Assembly (NCBI RefSeq): GCF_000013385.1 | Contig: NC_007760.1 | Coordinates: 3,446,001-3,510,000, forward strand | Reading direction: 5' to 3' | DNA from: Anaeromyxobacter dehalogenans 2CP-C | GTDB taxonomy: Bacteria; Myxococcota; Myxococcia; Myxococcales; Anaeromyxobacteraceae | Length of the DNA: 64,000 nucleotides | Notes under the pieces: model-generated | Databases searched by the model: none | What the model was told of the DNA's origin: nothing | Seen by the model: only the letters and a program-made list of their open reading frames with translations | Program-made: the position numbers and the translations under genes | Shown here: positions 27,725-36,928 of the stretch, piece after piece | Numbering within the stretch: the stretch's first letter is position 1 | Layout of the letters: each line of letters begins with the position of its first letter

Positions 27725-30676
27725 TCACAGCTCGAGCTGGCACGCGCCCCGGTTCGCCTCCCGCCGAAGGACCTCGCGAACGGCGTCCGCCGTGGCGGCT
27801 CCCTCGGACGCCGCGGCCCGCGCAGCGCCGAGGATCCGGCTGGCGTACTGCGCGGTCTCGTCCTCGAGCTGCTCGTACCGACCGCAGACGATTCGCTTCG
27901 CCCACACCTCACGACCGCCCAGGTCGGCGAACGAGACGAGCACCCGTCCCCGTCCCAGGAACGTGCGGATCGCGGCGAGGCGTACGCGCGTCGGCGCACC
28001 CGACTCGTCGCGCAGGTCGAGCGACGTCTCCGCCACGACGACCGGCTGACGCCGATCCTCGAACTGCGCCTCGTCGAGCAGGAACAGGAGCGGCGCGTAC
28101 CCGGGGTCGCGCACGCGCACCGTGGCGAGCAGGTCCGCGAATCCGGGGCTCGTCTGCTCGCCCGCGAGGTACTGCGCGTGCGCGAGATCGAACAGGCGCG
28201 CGGTCTCCAGGTCGCGCGTCCACCGATCGACCGCGGCCCTCCGAAGGCCTGCCGCGGGCGATCCGGCCAGGTACGGGACCAGGCTCTCTCGCGCGGCCGT
28301 GAGCGCGAGGACGTTGCCCCCCGCCGTCAGCGCGCCCTGGGACAGCGGCGCCGAGAACTCGAGCGTGAGGTTGTCGTCGGTGTTGACCTCGCCACCCCGG
28401 GCGAACTCGCGCGCGCCGGCGTCCCCGAGCACGAAGTAGGCGAGCAGATCTCGGACGGACCCCATGTGGACGGCCGCGAGGTCGTCGCGGATCCTGGGGT
28501 TCGCGAGGCGCCGCTCCAGCTCGCTCTCATCCACGAGGATCGGCTCGTTCGAGCCGATCAGCACGGCGTCGTAGTAGGTGAGCCATACCTGGACGTACGG
28601 GAACGCCTCGGAGAACGTCCGCAACACGGTTCGCACGTCCCCGGTGGAGAGCTCGTATAGCGGAAGCCACTGGCTGACCATTCCGCCCGGCGCGAGGTGC
28701 CCGGCGACCGTGCGGAAGTACTCGACCGTGTAGAGGTAGGCCGCGCCGCCGGACCAGGGGTGGATGGGGTCCGAGGTGATGACGTCGAACTTCCGTCGCG
28801 TGCTGGCGAGGTGGTTCCGGCCGTCGTTGAACACGATGTGCAGCCGGGGATCGTCGAGGACGTGCGCGTTCCACTCCGAGAACGTGCGCGCCACCCCCAG
28901 GACGCCCTTCTCGATCTCCGCCAGGACGATCCGCTCGACCTCCGGATGGATCGAGGTCGCGCCCAGGGTCATCCCGCTCCCGGTCCCGAGGACGAAGACG
29001 CTGCGCGGGTTCCGATGCAGCAACATCGGGAGGTGGCCGAGCGCGCGCTGGAGCTGCACGTCGATGGGCGCGTTGGAGGCCTCCGGCCGCCCGTTCACGA
29101 TGAACGTCTGCTGGATGTCGCCCCGTGCGCGGATCACGCTCACGGTCTCGTCCACGCCCTCGTGGTAGTAGAGGACCTCCGCGTCGTCGAGGCGCGCCTT
29201 CGCGCGCTCCGGGTCGTCCACCGTCCGGCGCATGTTCGAGAAGGTCGCGAAGAACTTCTGATCCCACACGCGTCCCCAGGACGGCACCGCGCCGCGGGCC
29301 ACGACGAGCGCGGCGCCGAGGGCGGCCACGGCCGCGACCGGCCACCGCCGCCGCGAGGCGCTGAGCGCGATCGCCACGCCGCACGTGACGTTCACGAGGA
29401 TCAGCATCTGCAGCGACCGCTCGATCCCGAAGAGATAGATGAGCGCGAACCCGGTGGTCGCCGACCCGAGGATGGCGCCGACGGTGTTGGCGGTGAGGAG
29501 CCGGCCCACCGCCGCTCCCGTTCGTGAACGGCCAGCCGACCAGACGGCCCCCGCGACCGGAAAGGCCAGGCCCATCAGGAAGGACGGTATCAGCAGGTAC
29601 GTGAACGCGATTCCGAACGAGGAGCCGACGCGCTCGGCGAAGCGCGTCAGCTCGAGTCCCGCCAGCAGCGCCCTGGTGTGGCCGGCCGTGAGCGGCAGGT
29701 CGCGCATGAGGACGGTGACGGCGAGCGCCGACACGCCGATCAGGACCTGGATGCACCCGAACACCAGCACGCCCGCGTGCCTCTCACCGCCGAACAGCCG
29801 GCGAACGGGGCCGAACGCGTAGCTTCCGAGCGCGATCCCGACGAGGAACGCCACCAGCATCACGGTGAAGCTGTAGACCGAGGTCCCGACCACCAGCGTG
29901 AGCATGCGCGTCCAGAGCACCTCGTATCCGAGCGCGCAGAACCCGGACAGCCCGATGCCGAGGAGCGTGAGGCGGGCCGCGAAGCCATCCGGTCTGGCGC
30001 GTCCGGCGTCGGCCGCCTCCGGACCGTCGGCCGCGGCCGGCTCGAGCGGCGACGCCTTGGCCAGCGACTCCCCGCGCTGCAGGAGGACCGACGCGGCACC
30101 CGCCGTGATGCTCACCCCCGCGGCGACCAGCAACGTGGCGGTGACCCCGAGGCCCGGCAGCAGGACGAACCCGGCCAGCAGGGCGCCCACGACCGCGCCG
30201 AGCGTGTTGAACCCGTACAGGAGCGAGAGCTGCCTGGCGAGCCCGCCTTCCCGGGCGGCGAAGAATCGGCTCAAGGTGGGGAGCGTGCCCCCCATGAGCG
30301 TCGTCGGGACGATGATCGCGAGCGCCGCGAACGTCGTTCGGACCACGGTCAGGTAGAGAGGGCTCTCCTCCGCGACGCGCGCCAGCGGGACGTACAGCGC
30401 GGGGTAGATGCGCATCAGCCCGACGAAGGCGAGCGCGGACACGCCGATCCCGAGCTCCAGGAGTCCGTACAGCCTCAGCGGCCGTTCGGTGCGGTCGGCC
30501 CGGGCGCCGATCAGCGCCGCGCCGAGCGCCTGGCCGCCCATGTACACCGAGAGGACGGTGGTGACCGCGAGGTGTGACGCGCCGAACACGACGCCGAGCG
30601 AGCGAGCCCAGGCGACCTCGTAGACGAGCCCCGCAGATCCCGACACGAAGAAGAGGAAGAACACGAGGAAGCGCAT
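27725..30676 (-). CDS. Fused MFS-like transporter and spermidine synthase-like protein
   Basis: A 983-residue inner-membrane protein. Residues 1 to about 420 hold some twelve transmembrane segments (FLVFFLFFVSGSAGLVYEVAWAR starts the first). From about 500 to 720 comes a spermidine synthase-like Rossmann domain with VFVLGTGSGMTLGA (about 560), VLAEIEKGV and SDPIHPWSGG (about 637). Another 260 residues follow without a family I recognise. The glycine loop and aspartate are kept, but polyamine activity is unproven; many such fusions have no known substrate. ATG 30676 is 71 nt after the repeat lipoprotein, possibly in the same transcript. Confidence 0.85.
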   Translation of the reverse strand: MRFLVFFLFFVSGSAGLVYEVAWARSLGVVFGASHLAVTTVLSVYMGGQALGAALIGARADRTERPLRLYGLLELGIGVSALAFVGLMRIYPALYVPLARVAEESPLYLTVVRTTFAALAIIVPTTLMGGTLPTLSRFFAAREGGLARQLSLLYGFNTLGAVVGALLAGFVLLPGLGVTATLLVAAGVSITAGAASVLLQRGESLAKASPLEPAAADGPEAADAGRARPDGFAARLTLLGIGLSGFCALGYEVLWTRMLTLVVGTSVYSFTVMLVAFLVGIALGSYAFGPVRRLFGGERHAGVLVFGCIQVLIGVSALAVTVLMRDLPLTAGHTRALLAGLELTRFAERVGSSFGIAFTYLLIPSFLMGLAFPVAGAVWSAGRSRTGAAVGRLLTANTVGAILGSATTGFALIYLFGIERSLQMLILVNVTCGVAIALSASRRRWPVAAVAALGAALVVARGAVPSWGRVWDQKFFATFSNMRRTVDDPERAKARLDDAEVLYYHEGVDETVSVIRARGDIQQTFIVNGRPEASNAPIDVQLQRALGHLPMLLHRNPRSVFVLGTGSGMTLGATSIHPEVERIVLAEIEKGVLGVARTFSEWNAHVLDDPRLHIVFNDGRNHLASTRRKFDVITSDPIHPWSGGAAYLYTVEYFRTVAGHLAPGGMVSQWLPLYELSTGDVRTVLRTFSEAFPYVQVWLTYYDAVLIGSNEPILVDESELERRLANPRIRDDLAAVHMGSVRDLLAYFVLGDAGAREFARGGEVNTDDNLTLEFSAPLSQGALTAGGNVLALTAARESLVPYLAGSPAAGLRRAAVDRWTRDLETARLFDLAHAQYLAGEQTSPGFADLLATVRVRDPGYAPLLFLLDEAQFEDRRQPVVVAETSLDLRDESGAPTRVRLAAIRTFLGRGRVLVSFADLGGREVWAKRIVCGRYEQLEDETAQYASRILGAARAAASEGAATADAVREVLRREANRGACQLEL

Positions 30677-30747
30677 GTGCCGTCCATCGGTGGCGTCGCG
30701 TCGGCTCCGGTCGCGCCGGCCCCGGCGGCGACCGCTCGACCGCGATC

Positions 30748-33700
30748 TCAGGGAGAGGTGACGGTGATGGAGACGGTTCCCGTCGCCGACTGACCGTCGG
30801 TGTCGGTGACCTGGTACGTGAACGCATCCGGCCCGGCGTAGCCGGCCCCCGGCGTGTAGGTGATGGTGCCGTCGGCGTTGGCCACCGCGGTCCCGCTGGC
30901 CGGCGCGCCGGCGATGACGACCGACGCCACGCCGTCGACGACGGCGTCGTTCGCGAGGACGGCGACGATCGTCGGGGTGTCCACCGGCACGGTCGCCGCG
31001 TCGTCCACCGGGACCGGCGGGCCGTCGTCCACCGGCGAGACCGTGACCGACACCGCCGCGGACGCGACCTGACCATCCAGATCGGCCACCTGGTAGGTGA
31101 ACGCGTCCTCTCCGAACCAGTTCGCGGCTGGCGTGTAGACGACGCTGCCGTCCGCCTGCACCGCCGCCGCTCCATGCGCGGGCGGTGCCAGCAGGCTCAC
31201 GGAGGCGGGCGGATCGGCCACGCTGTCGTTCGCGAGGACCGCCACCGCGACCGGCGTGTCCTCCGCGGTCGTCGCCGCGTCCGCCGCCGCCACCGGCGCG
31301 CCGCTGTCCGCCGGCGTCACCGTGACGGTCACGTCCGCGAGCGCGGTCTGCCCGTCGAGGTCGGACACCTGGTAGGTGAACACGTCGGTGCCGTTCCAGC
31401 CCGCCACCGGCGTGTACGTCACCGTGCCATCCGCGTTCGCCACCGCCGTGCCGTGCGCAGGCGCCGCGGCGATCGTGACGGTGGGCGGGAGATCGAGGAC
31501 GACGTCGTTCGCGAGCACCGGCACGATCGCCGGGCTCCCCTCCGCCGTGCTGGCGGAGTCGGCGAGGGCGACGGGCGCGCCGCTGTCCGCCGGCGTCACC
31601 GACACGGTCACGCTCGCCGTGGCGGCCTGTCCGTCGAGATCGGCGACCTGGTACGTGAACGCGTCCGCGCCATTCCACCCCGCCGCCGGCGTGTAGGTGA
31701 TGGTCCCGTCGGCGTTGACGATGGCGGTCCCGTGCGCCGGAGGAGCGAGCACCGTCACGGTCGCGGGAGGATCGAGGACCGTGTCGTTCGCGAGCACCGC
31801 GACGAGGGTGGCGATGCCCTCCCCCGTGGTGACCGAGTCCGCCACCGCCACCGGCGCCCCGCTGTCCACGGGCGTGACCGTCACGTTGACCGTGGCCGAG
31901 GCGGTCTGACCGTCGAGGTCCGCCACCTGGTACGCGAACGCGTCGGCACCGTTCCACCCGGCCGGCGGCGTGTACGTCACGGTTCCGTCCGCGTTCGCCA
32001 CCGCCGTCCCGTGCGCCGGCGCCGAGAGCACGGTCACGGTCGCCGGCAGATCCTGGACCGTGTCGTTCGCGAGCACGGCGACCACGACCGCGGTGCCCTC
32101 CGCCGTGGTGGCGCCATCCGCCGCCGCCACCGGCGCGCCGCTGTCCACCGCGGTCACGGTGATGCTCACGGTCGCGCTGGCGGTCTGCCCATCGAGATCC
32201 GCCACCTGGTACGTGAAGACGTCGGAGCCGTTCCAGCCCGCGGCCGGCGTGTACGTCACCGTGCCGTCCGCGTTCGCGACCGCGCTCCCGTGCGCCGGCG
32301 CGGAGAGCAGCGTCACCGTCGCCGGCGGGTCCTGAACCGTGTCGTTCGCGAGCACGGCGACCGCGATCGCGCTCCCCTCCGGCGTGGTCGCGGCGTCGGC
32401 GACCGCGGCGGGGGTGCCGCTGTCCACCGGGGTGACGGTGACGTTCACGGTCGCGGAAGCGATCTGTCCGTCGGCGTCGGCCACCTGGTAGGTGAAGGCA
32501 TCGGTGCCGTTCCAGCCCGCCGCCGGCGTGTAGGTCACCGTGCCGTCCGCGTTCGCGACCGCGCTCCCGTGCGCCGGCGCGGCGAGCACGGTCACGGTGG
32601 CGGGTCGATCGAGCACGGTGTCGTTCGCGAGCACCGGCACCACGACGGCGGTGCCTTCCGGCGTCGAGGCCGAGTCCGCCACGGCGGCCGGCGCGCCGCT
32701 GTCCACGGCCGTCACCGTGATGTTCACGGTCGCGCTGGCGGTCTGCCCGTCGCCGTCGGTCACCTGGTAGGTGAAGGCGTCCGCCCCGTTGAACGCGGGC
32801 GCCGGCGTGTACGTGATCGTGTGGTCGGCGTTCACGACCGCCGTCCCGCCGGTCGGCCCGGCGATCACCTCGAGCGCGGAGACGCCGTCCACCACCGTGT
32901 CGTTGGCGAGGACCCCGATGACGACGACGCCGCCCTCCGCGAGCGTCACCGCCTCGCCTGCGGCCGTGGGCGGCCCGTCGTCTACCGGGGTCACCGTGAC
33001 CGAGACCGTCGCGGTCGCGACCTGCCCGTCGTAGTCGCTCACCTGGTAGCTGAACACGTCCGCGCCGAACGCATTGGCGGACGGAGTGTACGTGATCGTC
33101 CCGTCGGCGTTCACCGTGGCGGTGCCCTTCCCGGGCGCGGTCGCGATGGCCACCGTCGCAGGGGGATCCTGCACCGTGTCGTTGGCGAGCACGTTCACGG
33201 TGGTCGCGGTGTCCTCGAGCGTCGTGACCGCGTCGTCCACGGCCACCGGCGAGCCGCTGTCCACCGCGGTCACCGCGACGCTCACGGTCGCAGAGCCGGT
33301 CTGGCCGTCGGAGTCGGTGACCTGGTACGTGAACGCGTCCGCGCCGAAGTAGCCCGGCGACGGGGTGTAGGTGACCGTCCGGTCCGGGTTCAGGATGGCG
33401 GTGCCGTTCGCCGGTCCGGCGAGGATCGCCAGCCCCGCCACGCCGTCGGCCACGGTGTCGTTCGCGAGGACGTTCACCACCACGAACGAGCCCTCGGACA
33501 CCGTCACCGCGTCGTCCGCCGCCACCGGGACGCGCATGGCGGCGGTGGTCAGGTCCCAGGTCAGCTGCACCACCCCGGCCGCCGCGCAGTCCAGCGTGTA
33601 CTGGCCCTGCAGGTGATCCTGCGAGATCACCGAGCCGGCGGCGAGCGTCCGCCTGCAGGTCGGGTGGTAGATGCCGAGCGTGTCGAACTGGAGCGAGAGC

Positions 33701-34569
33701 AGCTCGTCATAGGAGGGGCCGCCGGCGTAGCTGCACGAGAGCGGCCACCGCGCCGTGATGCCGAAGCGGAACGCGGGCGAGGCCACCACCTCGGCGATGG
33801 TCGCCTCGAGCTCGAACGCCGTGTCCGCCGCGGTGCAGGCGACGTCGGGGGCGGTGACGGCCGCCGTGTCGAGGGCGAGCGTCCCCCACTGCAGGAAGTA
33901 GGCGCCGGACCCGTCCTCGGCCGCGTAGTTCAGCGCGAGGGTCCCGCTGGCGGTGTAGGTCTTGCTCAGGGTGGAGTCCACCGTGACCGTGCCGTCGAGA
34001 TCGCGGGCGGAGCTCCCCACCAGGCTCCAGTCGCTGAAGTGCAGCGAGGCGACCGTGAGCGTCCCGGCCGCGAGGTCGCGGGCGATGTCGCGGTCGCGGT
34101 ACCGCAGCCAGAAGCCCTGGCGCTCCTGGTACGCGACGGCGATGCCGTCGAGCGGCGTGCCCGCGGGCCCCGCCACGAACGTCAGCTGCACCGGCGACGA
34201 GAAGATCGTCCCCTCCGGGCCGAGGCGGTAGGCCTTGGTCGGATCGATCGCGCCGGGGGCGGTGTTCGTGATCTCGTCCACGGTGAAGGCCACCGGCGAA
34301 GCCACGGCGCCGGCGGGAACCGTGACCGTGAGCAGGCCGTCGGGCGACACGAGGGTCCCGCCCTGGGCGCCGATCGTCGCGGCCGAGGACAGGCCGAGGA
34401 CCCGCCCCTTCGGCGACGGCTGCGGGTAGCCCTTCCCGGAGGAGCTCGATCCGCCGCCCGCGCCGCAGGCGACGAGCAGCGCGAGGACGGCGGCGCCCGC
34501 CAGCGGCGCACCCGCGCGCCGAAGCCTCGTCCCCGCTCGTCCTTCCGGCGCGCTCATGTGCGTCCCCAT
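30748..34569 (-). CDS. Lipoprotein with ten Ig-like (Big_9/VCBS-type) repeats
   Basis: A 1273-residue surface lipoprotein. The signal peptide ends in LLVACG with the lipidated Cys at residue 35. Residues 60-160 resemble a ZU5-like beta domain (PDGLLTVTVPAGAVASPVAFT). After a region of about 150 residues with several Cys, ten tandem repeats of 93 residues fill the last 925 residues, each with VLANDTV, VNADGTITYTP and DAFTYQVADLDGQ. Such repeats usually form extended cell-surface rods. There is no C-terminal sorting domain. ATG 34569 lies 2 nt after the stop of the omcS-like gene, so it is coupled to it; ATG 34557 is an alternative with a GGGGA Shine-Dalgarno. Confidence 0.85.
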   Translation of the reverse strand: MGTHMSAPEGRAGTRLRRAGAPLAGAAVLALLVACGAGGGSSSSGKGYPQPSPKGRVLGLSSAATIGAQGGTLVSPDGLLTVTVPAGAVASPVAFTVDEITNTAPGAIDPTKAYRLGPEGTIFSSPVQLTFVAGPAGTPLDGIAVAYQERQGFWLRYRDRDIARDLAAGTLTVASLHFSDWSLVGSSARDLDGTVTVDSTLSKTYTASGTLALNYAAEDGSGAYFLQWGTLALDTAAVTAPDVACTAADTAFELEATIAEVVASPAFRFGITARWPLSCSYAGGPSYDELLSLQFDTLGIYHPTCRRTLAAGSVISQDHLQGQYTLDCAAAGVVQLTWDLTTAAMRVPVAADDAVTVSEGSFVVVNVLANDTVADGVAGLAILAGPANGTAILNPDRTVTYTPSPGYFGADAFTYQVTDSDGQTGSATVSVAVTAVDSGSPVAVDDAVTTLEDTATTVNVLANDTVQDPPATVAIATAPGKGTATVNADGTITYTPSANAFGADVFSYQVSDYDGQVATATVSVTVTPVDDGPPTAAGEAVTLAEGGVVVIGVLANDTVVDGVSALEVIAGPTGGTAVVNADHTITYTPAPAFNGADAFTYQVTDGDGQTASATVNITVTAVDSGAPAAVADSASTPEGTAVVVPVLANDTVLDRPATVTVLAAPAHGSAVANADGTVTYTPAAGWNGTDAFTYQVADADGQIASATVNVTVTPVDSGTPAAVADAATTPEGSAIAVAVLANDTVQDPPATVTLLSAPAHGSAVANADGTVTYTPAAGWNGSDVFTYQVADLDGQTASATVSITVTAVDSGAPVAAADGATTAEGTAVVVAVLANDTVQDLPATVTVLSAPAHGTAVANADGTVTYTPPAGWNGADAFAYQVADLDGQTASATVNVTVTPVDSGAPVAVADSVTTGEGIATLVAVLANDTVLDPPATVTVLAPPAHGTAIVNADGTITYTPAAGWNGADAFTYQVADLDGQAATASVTVSVTPADSGAPVALADSASTAEGSPAIVPVLANDVVLDLPPTVTIAAAPAHGTAVANADGTVTYTPVAGWNGTDVFTYQVSDLDGQTALADVTVTVTPADSGAPVAAADAATTAEDTPVAVAVLANDSVADPPASVSLLAPPAHGAAAVQADGSVVYTPAANWFGEDAFTYQVADLDGQVASAAVSVTVSPVDDGPPVPVDDAATVPVDTPTIVAVLANDAVVDGVASVVIAGAPASGTAVANADGTITYTPGAGYAGPDAFTYQVTDTDGQSATGTVSITVTSP
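30751..33525 (-). repeat. Ten tandem 279-bp coding repeats
   Basis: Nine full 93-codon units and a final one of 88 codons encode the Ig-like domains of the lipoprotein. Units 4 to 8 are the most alike, which suggests recent homogenisation or expansion in the middle of the array. Confidence 0.85.
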
Positions 34570-34571
34570 CG

Positions 34572-35864
34572 TCACTTCGCGTGACACTTGTTGCAGAGGC
34601 TGGTCTGGAAGCTGGCGAACGCGGTCGGCTCGCGGTCGTACATCGCCCCGCGCGTCTCGGCCCGGGTGCGCCCCTGGGCCACCGGCGCCCGCCCGGCCTC
34701 CCCGATGGCGTCGATCCCCGGCCACTGCCCGCTGGCCACGACGTACTCGCTCTTCACGTTCCAGCGCAGCGATGCGTCCCAGCCCGAGGCGTGCGCGCGA
34801 TGGCAGGAGAGACACATCACGTTCTCCTGCCCGCGCACCGGCCCGGTCCGGACCATCCCGTCGCTGGACGTGCTCGCCGCCAGCGTGGCACGGTCGGCGG
34901 TGCCCTCCTCGTACGGTACCAGCGACGTGTACGCGAGCACGTAGCTCCCGCCGAGGTCACCGGTCTTCACGTAGGCGTTGTACACGTTGGAGAGCATGCC
35001 CAGCTTCGCCGTGCTGCCGGAGGGGTGCATGAACTCCCCCGGACGCGTCGGGTTCGCCGGGGTGTGGATCGCGCCGTGGCAGTTGCCGCACCACTCGGAC
35101 ATCCCGCTGCCGTACGCCACACGGACGTCCGCGATCCGCTCGCCCTGGTTGTAGGCGCTGGGCGCGAGCGCGACGGGCGGATCCGCCGAGAACGCGTTGA
35201 CGCCCGCGAGCGTCCGCGGCTGGTAGCCGACGCCCGCCAGCATGCGGTACGTGCCGATCGCGGTGGTCTGGCTCGGCGTCACGTAAGCGCTGCGATCGCC
35301 GTAGGAGCCGGAGGCGACGACGGGTGCGCCGCCGGTGGCCACGACCCCGCCCTCCCGGACGCGGTACTTGCCGTGCGGATCGTGGCAGCTGACGCACGAG
35401 AGCTGGTTCGAGGGATAGCTGCCGCCCGGCGCGGTGGGGTGCCGGGGATCCGCGAAGCGCCCGTAGTCGGCGGCGACGACGTTGTGGCCGTGGGCGTCCC
35501 CCGGGCTCGTCTCGAGCCCCGCCGTGCCGGCCCAGGACCACGACTTCGTCAGCCACGCGAAGTCGCCGCCCGGCGTCATGTTGAGCGGCGCGGCGCCGGG
35601 CTGCACCGAGAGCGAGAGGACCGAGTGCGGCGCGGAGGACACGCCCGCGTGGCAGATCAGGCAGGTGGAGCTCGCGTCGGCCCCCTGGACCAGGCCCGAT
35701 CCCGAGGTCTTCGCCGCGCTGCCGTGCATCGTGTGGCAGCCTTCGCACCGGGCGGCGCCGCCGGAATGGAACGCCAGGGCGGGCGCTGCCGCGAGCAGCG
35801 CGACCGCTGCGGCGGCTGCGGCCGCGAGTCGACGAACCCCTGGCACTCGCCTCGACGCTGACAC
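34572..35864 (-). CDS. OmcS-like hexaheme c-type cytochrome, copy 1
   Basis: A 430-residue secreted cytochrome with six CXXCH motifs (CEGCH, CLICH, CVSCH, CGNCH, CLSCH, CNKCH). Throughout its length it matches Geobacter OmcS, the subunit of cytochrome nanowires: FHSGGAARCEGCHTMH after the signal peptide (cleavage after residue 31, ALA), NMTPGGDFAWL, GHNVVAADYGRFAD, YGSGMSEWCGNCH, FEEGTAD-like EEGTADRATL, CLSCHRAHASGWD and the C-terminal LCNKCHAK. The mature length of about 399 is close to OmcS (407). His16 of the mature chain, which in OmcS ligates a heme of the next subunit, is present. GTG 35864, behind AGAGGGATC, is preferred to TTG 35900. It is in the operon led by the prolyl isomerase. 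Confidence 0.93.
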   Translation of the reverse strand: MSASRRVPGVRRLAAAAAAAVALLAAAPALAFHSGGAARCEGCHTMHGSAAKTSGSGLVQGADASSTCLICHAGVSSAPHSVLSLSVQPGAAPLNMTPGGDFAWLTKSWSWAGTAGLETSPGDAHGHNVVAADYGRFADPRHPTAPGGSYPSNQLSCVSCHDPHGKYRVREGGVVATGGAPVVASGSYGDRSAYVTPSQTTAIGTYRMLAGVGYQPRTLAGVNAFSADPPVALAPSAYNQGERIADVRVAYGSGMSEWCGNCHGAIHTPANPTRPGEFMHPSGSTAKLGMLSNVYNAYVKTGDLGGSYVLAYTSLVPYEEGTADRATLAASTSSDGMVRTGPVRGQENVMCLSCHRAHASGWDASLRWNVKSEYVVASGQWPGIDAIGEAGRAPVAQGRTRAETRGAMYDREPTAFASFQTSLCNKCHAK

Positions 35865-35965
35865 GATCCCTCTGCCGCCGTCCTGCGGCTTGCTGTCCAA
35901 CCATCCATCGCTTGCGTCCCACGACCGGGCTACGTCGCAACGTTCCGCACCCGGCGCGGCCGCGC

Positions 35966-36928
35966 TCAGCGGCCATGCACAAGGAACGCGCTGACGCCCC
36001 GGTTTCCTCCCTGCGATACGAAGAGCACGCCGTTGCCGACCGCCATGTCGGTGGGGATGACCAGCCCCGCGTCACCGCCTGCGAACTCGCCGAGGAACTT
36101 GAGATCCGGCCCGAACACCATCACCACGCGCCGGAGCTGGTCCGCCACGAAGAGGTTCCCCTCCTCGTCGGCCACGATCGGCCCCACCACGTTGAAGAGC
36201 CCAGGACGGCTGCCGCGCTGGCCGAAGACGCGGAGCGTCCCGTCGGGCGCGAGGATGTACGCGTGGAACTGCGTGGGAATCGTGAACAGGACGTTGCCGC
36301 GGGGGTCCACGCTGAAGCCGTGCAGCTCGTTTCCGTCCGCCGGCACGGCGTCCAGCGCCAGCCGCGCGAGATCGACCGCGCGGACCGTGGCGCCCCGGAG
36401 ATCCGTCACGAGGAGCTTGAGCCTCGTGGTGTCGGCGAGGTAGACGAGCCCGTCCCGGTACGCCAGCCTCGTCGGCGCGAAGGCGCCGAGGCTCGGCGGC
36501 GCCGAGACCTGCAGCTCGCCGGTCTGCGTACCCCGAAAGTCGGCCCGCAGCACCCGAGGCCCATCGCGCTCGGACAGCAGCAGCAGGTCCCCGTTCTCGA
36601 TCACCGCGACCCCGCGCACCCAGCCGAGCTGGCCCTCGTCGCCGAACCGGTAGACCTCGACGCCGGTCCGGTTGAAGACGCGCACCCCCTCGCCCGGGGC
36701 GATGACGTAGAGCTCGCGACGGCCGGCGTCGTAGCCGAGCGTCGCCCAGCTCATGGCGATGGGCCCGTCCAGCGCCGCCACGTCGTACAGGTACGCCAGC
36801 GAGACGGGGCGCCTGGCGTCGCCCTCGCCGGGCGCGGGCTCCGCCGCCCGGGCCGCACGGGGGAGCGCCTGCGCGATCGCGAGCGCGGCAACGAGCGTGA
36901 TCGGGATGCGAGCCACTCGCCTCCTCAC
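35966..36928 (-). CDS. NHL-repeat beta-propeller protein, secreted
   Basis: A 320-residue exported protein. The signal peptide ends near residue 28 (AARAAEP). The mature part is made of six-bladed NHL-type repeats: LGYDAGRRELYVIAPGEGVRVFN, GWVRGVAVIENGDLLLLSE, FTIPTQFHAYILAPDG, VADEEGNLFVADQLRRVVMVF and DMAVGNGVLFVSQGGNRG. GTG 36928 overlaps the stop of the preceding propeller gene (GTGA). Beta-propellers are part of the Geobacter omcS-companion set (OscD), so a part in nanowire assembly or shape is a reasonable inference. It lies 101 nt upstream of the omcS-like gene. Confidence 0.87.
   Translation of the reverse strand: MRRRVARIPITLVAALAIAQALPRAARAAEPAPGEGDARRPVSLAYLYDVAALDGPIAMSWATLGYDAGRRELYVIAPGEGVRVFNRTGVEVYRFGDEGQLGWVRGVAVIENGDLLLLSERDGPRVLRADFRGTQTGELQVSAPPSLGAFAPTRLAYRDGLVYLADTTRLKLLVTDLRGATVRAVDLARLALDAVPADGNELHGFSVDPRGNVLFTIPTQFHAYILAPDGTLRVFGQRGSRPGLFNVVGPIVADEEGNLFVADQLRRVVMVFGPDLKFLGEFAGGDAGLVIPTDMAVGNGVLFVSQGGNRGVSAFLVHGR

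Noticed and set aside
30751-33525. CRISPR-like periodic repeats
   Set aside because: The period is 279 bp, the units are in frame and code for Ig-like domains; there are no short repeats with unique spacers.
30574-34584. A 1336-codon open frame on the plus strand, antisense to the Ig-repeat lipoprotein
   Set aside because: It is low-complexity Arg/His/Gly-rich text produced by the high GC and the 279-bp repeats of the real gene; no start signals or domains.
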